Origin: Mayamaea pseudoterrestris
Lineage: Eukaryota; Bacillariophyta; Bacillariophyceae; Sellaphorales; Sellaphoraceae
DNA length: 64,000 nt
Reading direction: 5' to 3'
NCBI GenBank assembly: GCA_027923505.1
Contig: BROI01000014.1
Location: forward strand, 372,001-436,000
Shown: positions 59,376 through 64,000 of the stretch, piece by piece
Layout: each line of letters starts with the position of its first letter
How positions within the stretch are numbered: the stretch's first letter is position 1
Translations under genes and position numbers: made by a program
The notes under the pieces: model-generated
Told to the model about the DNA's origin: nothing
What the model saw: only the letters and a program-made list of their open reading frames with translations
The model's database searches: none

Positions 59376-61505
59376 ATGTCTACCGTAGCGGAACTTTCTG
59401 TAGCAAAGGAATCTGCAGTCTCGCAGAGCAGCAGCAGCAACATGGAGCAGGAGGAGGAGCGACTGCGCGAAAAGCTCAAGGCAAGACTGAGCAAGGACAA
59501 TAAGCAACGCGGCGACGCGGGCAGCCACGACGATGGCAGCAAAGGCTCCGTTGCCTCGTCCAAGCGCAGCAGCGTTCATACATCTACCAGTCGGCAGCGT
59601 GACGGCCAACGTCGCGACCGATCTCGATCGCGTTCTGGAAGTGCGCGCGGCTCGCGAGGAGGTTCGCCTCCGCCGCATGTTCATGGCAGCCGGCACCACC
59701 ATTCGAGACGAGACGATCATTATCATGGGGATTCCTACTACCGCGGCGACGGTCATCGGGACCATCGAGGAGGCGGTGGTCGTCGTGGTCCTCCTCCGCC
59801 GCCAGGTCGGCATTATGATGATCGGTACGACCATCGCGGCGGACCCGATTACCGAGGGGGACGCGGCGGCTACTATGGCGACCATCGAGGACCTCCGCCG
59901 CCACATGATGCACCTTACGGTCCGCCTCATCCAGGACGCGACGGTCATTACTATGACGACTTTGGACGGCAGCGTCCGCCTCCTCCGATGCGTCGCTCTC
60001 GATCTCCAAATAACGATCGCAAGGTAGGACGGTCACGCTCACGCAGTCGATCGCCCCCTCCTCGCCGTCATCGTCGTCGAAGCCGCAGCTACTCGTCGTC
60101 AGGTTCTAGTCGATCGAGCAGCAGCGCCAGTAGTCGCAGCTACTCGTCATCATCGTCGCGCAGCTCCCGGTCACATGACGACGATGACGTTTCGTCGACG
60201 GGCAGCATGGAGCGCGAGTCTGTCATGACCAAGGATCAGCGCACCGTCTTTGTCAATCAGTTGGTGCAAAAGGCCACGGAGCGCGACGTGCGTCTCTACT
60301 TTAACCGCAAGGGCTATCGCGTCAACGAAGTCATTCTGCTAAGGGACCGTCGCACTAGCAAGCACAAGGGATGCGCCTACGTGGAGCTGCGCAAGCTGGA
60401 GCATGTGCAACCGTGCATTTTTGCGCTCAATGATCAAGTTCCCGACTTTCAAAAGTTTCCCATTCTAATCAAGGCGAGTGAAGCGGAGAAGAATTATGCG
60501 GGAACAACGACGAATGTTGTGGCGACTGCTGCGACGGGCAACGTGACCAAGGTTGCTGCGGCAGCTGCAGCCCAAGTCGCTCCAGTCTTTCCACTCGACT
60601 CGTTTGGTAATCCAATCATGTCGCAAAAAGTGTACGTTGGAGGTCTTAACCCAAGTGTCACGCACGACCATTTATTGGCACTGTTTGGTCCGTTTGGTTC
60701 GCTCGTGTCGGTGCAAATGCAGATTGACGCGGCGACGCAATCCAGCAAGGGCTTTGCCTTTTTGCAGTTTGTCGATGCCCGGGATGCCAACTTGGCGATT
60801 CAAAGCATGGCGGGTCAATCCTTGGCGGGACAGGCGTTGAAAACGGGATGGGGCAATCAAGTGGGCGGTGCTAGTGTTGTGACTTCGGAGGAGTTTCCGC
60901 CCGATGCGGCGGCCAAGACGCAGGCAGCGTATAGTGTATTGAAGCAGTTGAACATGGGACAGGCAGTGGCCATGGTAGGACAGGTGGCGAAAACAACTGT
61001 GAGTGCTAATGGTATCGTTCGTGCGACTGTTCCGCAGCCAGGCACAGTGGCGGAGGCGCGAGCGAGTTTGGCAGCGGCTGCTGCAGCAACGACGGTTCCA
61101 CCAGCAGCGATGGTTCCGGCGGCGGTGCTTGCACCCAATGCGGCGAATCAGTCGGCTGGGGCTGCCGGCGGCGCTCCATTAGGTGATGCATCTGCAAAGG
61201 AAATTGGTAATGCGGAGCATCCGTCACGACACATTTTGATCCATAACATGTTTGACAAGGACCAGGAAACCGAGCCTGGATGGGAGGGAGAAATCAAGGA
61301 GGAATTTATCTCGGAAGCGAAAAAGTTTGGAATACTGGAACGATGCGTTGTCATGGCCAAGTTGCCTGGTGGTAAGATTTATGCATCTTTCATGTTGCTG
61401 GAAGGAGCTAAAACTTGTGCGTCAACTTTGGCAGGACGATGGTTTGACAAGAGACAGTTGCGCGTCGAGTACGTTTCGGAAGACGAAGTGCCCAAGGAAG
61501 AGTAA
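59376..61505 (+). CDS. RBM39: RBM39/CAPER-type splicing factor with RS domain and three RRMs
   Basis: One exon of 709 residues, ATG at 59376 (ACCATGT). Residues ~60-280 form an Arg/Ser, Arg/Gly and His/Asp/Tyr-rich region with RSRSRS repeats and Gly-rich RGG/GYY blocks. RRM1 starts near 288 (RTVFVNQLVQKATERDVRLY, KHKGCAYVEL), RRM2 near 418 (KVYVGGLNPSVTHDHL, KGFAFLQF), and an atypical third RRM near 617 (RHILIHNMFDKDQETEPGWE, DKRQLRVEYVSEDE). The last is a UHM-like domain with the R-x-F-like end that binds ULM ligands. This order is that of RBM39/CAPER, which couples U2 snRNP recruitment to 3' splice-site choice. The Ala/Val-rich linker (~525-600) is a local peculiarity. Nuclear. Confidence 0.9.
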   Translation: MSTVAELSVAKESAVSQSSSSNMEQEEERLREKLKARLSKDNKQRGDAGSHDDGSKGSVASSKRSSVHTSTSRQRDGQRRDRSRSRSGSARGSRGGSPPPHVHGSRHHHSRRDDHYHGDSYYRGDGHRDHRGGGGRRGPPPPPGRHYDDRYDHRGGPDYRGGRGGYYGDHRGPPPPHDAPYGPPHPGRDGHYYDDFGRQRPPPPMRRSRSPNNDRKVGRSRSRSRSPPPRRHRRRSRSYSSSGSSRSSSSASSRSYSSSSSRSSRSHDDDDVSSTGSMERESVMTKDQRTVFVNQLVQKATERDVRLYFNRKGYRVNEVILLRDRRTSKHKGCAYVELRKLEHVQPCIFALNDQVPDFQKFPILIKASEAEKNYAGTTTNVVATAATGNVTKVAAAAAAQVAPVFPLDSFGNPIMSQKVYVGGLNPSVTHDHLLALFGPFGSLVSVQMQIDAATQSSKGFAFLQFVDARDANLAIQSMAGQSLAGQALKTGWGNQVGGASVVTSEEFPPDAAAKTQAAYSVLKQLNMGQAVAMVGQVAKTTVSANGIVRATVPQPGTVAEARASLAAAAAATTVPPAAMVPAAVLAPNAANQSAGAAGGAPLGDASAKEIGNAEHPSRHILIHNMFDKDQETEPGWEGEIKEEFISEAKKFGILERCVVMAKLPGGKIYASFMLLEGAKTCASTLAGRWFDKRQLRVEYVSEDEVPKEE

Positions 61506-62014
61506 GCCGCCAGGAGAAACAGTATATAAAAGGGGATTGGCGATTGTAAAATGGCAGGCGATTACACGCGCATTATTCGAGAATTTTTACAGGTTGGAGG
61601 GACTTGGGGCTACATGGCAAAGTAAATGGTTTGGAGATACATCATTCGGTGAGCGCTCGAGATTTGTTGCCGCAGGCCTGTCTGTCATGCTTGCTTTGAA
61701 CGGATGCTCGCTTTGCTTTCTCTGCAAAACAGGCTTTTTAGGTTGCAGTGAATGGGAATGATAGCATGGCTGCTATTTCTACATAGTTTGGTAAATATGT
61801 AAATGAATAATCGAGAGAGTTACTTGTTAATATGAACTACCGGTAGCAATCGAAGTAACCGTCGTTAAGTCGTCTACAATGGTCGGAACCATTTTTTCCC
61901 TTCTACGCTCATTTAGTTGCCGACATGAGAGCCGCACATGATACATTGTAGCCATTGTAATTGATTGATATATTCTTAACTATTTGCAAATCCTTTCACT
62001 AGGTACATCATCGC
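61506..62014. other. Intergenic with a TATA-like box and a micro-ORF
   Basis: TATATAAAAGG lies at 61523, 20 bases behind the preceding gene's stop. An ATG at 61551 opens a 24-codon ORF (MAGDYTRIIREFLQVGGTWG...). This may be chance, or a first exon of an unannotated gene. The remainder is AT-rich and gene-free on inspection. Confidence 0.35.
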
Positions 62015-62496
62015 CTAAATCTCAATTTGCGTGCTTGTCGCTTTCGCTTTCCCGGACGACGACGGTGGCACGGGAGATCGTGGTATGCCAAGAGGCGGCG
62101 CCGGAGGAGGACTTGCTGCAGCTGCTCCGTTGAGTGAGTTTGGACGATGGTTGCCATTGTTCAAAATGGTTTGCTTGTCAATGCCAGCGTCGTCGGCTAG
62201 TTCGCTGACGTGCTGCTCCAGTTCGTCAATCCGTTTGCCAAGCTCATCCATTCTTCCGTTAATCTTGCTTCCAAGTTGTTGGAATCGATCTTGCTGTTGT
62301 ATTTGCGAAACCAGAAGGAATGCTTGTGAGAGGCAAGGTCGAATGTCGGAGGGGCAACTTTTGATGCAAAAAGGTTACGCACCATTTCTTGGAGGAGCGA
62401 ATCGACAAAGGCTGTCAAATCATTGGCATTCTCAATAGGCCTAGCAGCTGCAGTAGGAGAAGACTGCGAAGCTTCTTGGGTGGGAGACTGCGCCAT
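62015..62496 (-). CDS. HSBP1: Heat shock factor binding protein 1
   Basis: Exons 62496-62383 and 62293-62015 (89-nt intron, GTGCGT donor, CAACAG acceptor, phase 0) give 130 residues. The joined sequence reads ENANDLTAFVDSLLQEM|QDRFQQLGSKINGRMDELGKR, then IDELEQHVSELADDAGID, the classic HSBP1 coiled coil (NDLT.FV..LLQ.MQ.RFQ...S.I..R.DEL..RID.LE..). HSBP1 trimerises with heat-shock factors and dampens their activity, and acts in WASH complex assembly. The C-terminal 50 residues are Pro/Asn/Ala-rich, an extension over the ~76-residue human protein. The intron falls exactly inside the coiled coil. Nuclear/cytosolic. Divergent from the V-ATPase gene across 274 bp. Confidence 0.9.
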
Positions 62497-62770
62497 TATA
62501 AAGTATAGTACTGTATAGCCTTGGTGTGAATGTAAACAACAAGTGAAGCGTCTGTGTGTTGTAAGGCCGACGCTTTTGGTGCGCTTTGAAAATCAAAGCG
62601 GCACGCGCGCATGTAGTTAAGAAACGTCACTTTGTCACATCGCGTTTGAAAACTCCATCGTGAAGGGCGATCGCTCCGAGGGTCTGGCTCGCCAACCAAC
62701 GGACGGCACAACCCTCGACCTCCAAGCGTCAAACAAACTCTTTACATCACGCTGCAGCAGACTTGAGACC

Positions 62771-63520
62771 ATGGCGGACGACGACGGCAACTACAACTAC
62801 TTTAACGAGGGCAATGTCAGCAATTTGTGTACAAGCTGGGCGCCTATTTTGGGCATGACTGGAATTGTAGCGTCCGTGGCATTGGCGAGTGAGTAAATCT
62901 TGAGGAACAGCCAAGTGGCAGCAATAGAATGCTACTGCTATTGCCGAGACACAAGCGTCTATACTTGTAGTCGGATGTACTGTTAATCTAACAACTCTTT
63001 TTGTCATTGAACAGATCTCGGAGGCGCCTACGGAACAGCCAAGGCTGGCCAAGGCCTCATGGCCATGGGGATTCGATCGCCGGAACTGCTCATGAAGAAT
63101 ATTATTCCAGTCGTCATGGCTGGAGTCTTGGGTATTTACGGTCTCATTGTCGCTGTCATTCTCAATGGAAAATTCAGTCCTCCGACGCAAGGAACTGGCT
63201 ACGCGACATACTCGCAATATAATGGATTTTCGCACTTGTCGGCTGGTCTTTGCTGCGGACTATGCTCGTTGGCGAGTGGCATTGCCATTGGAATTGCAGC
63301 AGATGCTGGAACAAGAGCGGTCGGAGCGCAGAGTGCCATGGCAGCGTCGTGGAAAAAGATGGGATTCACTGGAGATGCTGGAGGTCAAGTGACGAGCAGT
63401 GGAGATGCGCTCTTTGTCGGCACGATTTTGATTCAAGTCTTTGCGTCCAACTTGGGCTTGTATGGACTTATTACGTCTCTCATTTTGTCACAATCCGACT
63501 ACCAATGCCAACCAGAATAA
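62771..63520 (+). CDS. V-ATPase proteolipid-like protein without the expected proton-carrying glutamate
   Basis: Exons 62771-62888 and 63015-63520 (126-nt intron, GTGAGT donor, GAACAG acceptor) give 207 residues. Four transmembrane helices of the c-type proteolipid are visible: WAPILGMTGIVASVALANLGGAYGTAKAG, NIIPVVMAGVLGIYGLIVAVIL, a CCGLCSLASGIAIGI helix, and ILIQVFASNLGLYGLITSLIL. In normal c subunits the fourth helix carries the ion-binding Glu (FAEVLGLYG); here it reads FASNLGLYG, and the second helix has no Glu either. There is also a ~25-residue insertion before helix 4. So the family is clear, but proton translocation by this copy is doubtful. A structural or regulatory c-ring subunit is a possible role. 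Sequence is otherwise intact. Confidence 0.85.
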
Positions 63521-63656
63521 ACCGAGGCTTTTACTATTAATTAACAAGTCTCAAATTAAAATTTCTATAATAATTTATCTGTCTGTGATTACAAAAGTGG
63601 ATGGCAACTAACATACAAGCCGCACACGCACTAGCATTGTGCGTTTACCGCTCTCC

Positions 63657-64000
63657 TCAATCATCGTCCTCAACGTCAAAGCGCTTCAAGTACTTTCGTA
63701 GCTCAATCATGGCCTTGCTTCGTTTCGCAAGTGCATTCGAAAATCCCTTGTTGTGGTAATGCAGAGATCCATAGTATCGATGCTGCCGCAATACATCCGT
63801 CCGCGTCACCATGCCAACCAGCTGCTTGGTACCTTCCAAGACGACTGGAATACAGCCAACGTCAGTTTCAAAGAGAAAGGACTCTACCTCGGCCATGGTT
63901 TTTGTAGCTTCCACGGTTTGAACATTGTTCAACATCCACGCCTTGACTGGAGTTCCTAGTTTGCGTTCGTCGGTTACCTTTTGGTCCACAGGGATTTCTA
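63657..64000 (-). CDS. CBS-domain protein, C-terminal part (runs off the right edge)
   Basis: The minus-strand frame ends at 63657 and stays open to the window edge, about 114 residues. It contains one CBS motif: TPVKAWMLNNVQTVEATKTM, then AEVESFLFETDVGCIPVVLE and QLVGMVTRTDVLRQH, typical of CBS pairs that bind adenine nucleotides. A His/Tyr-rich tail (RYYGSLHYHNKGFSNA) and an acidic end (DVEDDD) follow. The first CBS and any catalytic domain would lie beyond the edge. Proteins of this kind include bacterial-type tRNA nucleotidyltransferases (CCA-adding enzymes) and IMPDH, and this fragment does not decide between them. Confidence 0.7.
   Translation of the reverse strand, partial: EIPVDQKVTDERKLGTPVKAWMLNNVQTVEATKTMAEVESFLFETDVGCIPVVLEGTKQLVGMVTRTDVLRQHRYYGSLHYHNKGFSNALAKRSKAMIELRKYLKRFDVEDDD

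Noticed and set aside
59145-59948. Long Arg/Met/Thr-rich frame on the minus strand opposite the RS domain of the RBM39-like gene
   Set aside because: It is the antisense shadow of the low-complexity Arg/Ser/Gly codons. It starts and stops with no relation to splice sites and has no domain.
1-64000. Transposons, virus-like elements, CRISPR arrays, organelle-derived sequence
   Set aside because: No terminal repeats, transposase, reverse transcriptase, integrase, capsid or repeat-spacer pattern was seen. Organellar-type proteins are nuclear genes with targeting sequences.

Overview
The window looks like a nuclear chromosome segment of a photosynthetic stramenopile, most probably a diatom. Genes are dense, lie on both strands and have few introns. 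The introns I could reconstruct run from about 80 to 220 nt, with GTGAGT/GTAAGT/GTACGT-type donors and AG acceptors. Several proteins start with a signal peptide ending in an AxAF, SAF, DAF or TGF motif, the bipartite plastid-targeting signature of algae with secondary red plastids. An isopentenyl-diphosphate isomerase and a squalene synthase are joined by an 82-nt intron into one protein, a fusion known from diatoms. I saw no transposon, virus-like element, CRISPR array or convincing tRNA.

Layout. 1-6.2 kb: a partial gene at the left edge, a small spliced acidic protein, a signal-peptide membrane protein, a protein with SH3-like repeats and C2H2 fingers, and a zinc-ribbon protein. 6.2-7.5 kb: gene-poor, with a duplicated ~80-bp unit. 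7.5-14 kb: a plastid-targeted photolyase-like/alpha-beta hydrolase fusion, an ankyrin protein and a second SH3-like/C2H2 paralogue. 14-25 kb: dihydropteridine reductase with a duplicated 3' end, splicing factor SYF1/XAB2, a coiled-coil membrane protein, an ankyrin-methyltransferase, a CXC-domain protein and the COMPASS subunit ASH2. 25-36 kb: mitochondrial processing peptidase beta, an unclear gene, SMU1, homoserine kinase, a SLC35F-type transporter and HemW. 36-45.6 kb: an acidic secretory-pathway protein, a thylakoid-lumen TPR protein, ribosomal protein L9, a BTB protein, a plastid 2Fe-2S protein head-to-head with protochlorophyllide oxidoreductase, and NSE4. 46-55.7 kb: the IDI-SQS fusion, a PABPN1-like protein, ALB3/YidC, a UreH-type transporter, a U1 snRNA gene and a plastid ABC1-type kinase. 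55.8-64 kb: NAT10, RBM39-like splicing factor, HSBP1, a V-ATPase proteolipid lacking its expected glutamate, and a partial CBS-domain gene.

Themes. Plastid biogenesis and pigment/energy metabolism (POR, ALB3, ABC1K, 2Fe-2S protein, lumenal TPR protein) and nuclear RNA processing (SYF1, SMU1, RBM39, PABPN1, U1 snRNA, NAT10) are both well represented. As is normal in compact algal genomes the genes are not operons, but several pairs share short divergent promoters (2Fe-2S/POR, HSK/SLC35F, HSBP1/V-ATPase, L9/BTB, ASH2/MPP). The most notable observations are the reconstructed IDI-SQS fusion, the U1 snRNA gene, the glutamate-less V-ATPase proteolipid, the SH3-like/C2H2 paralogue pair and a perfect 16-bp palindrome found twice in promoter regions.
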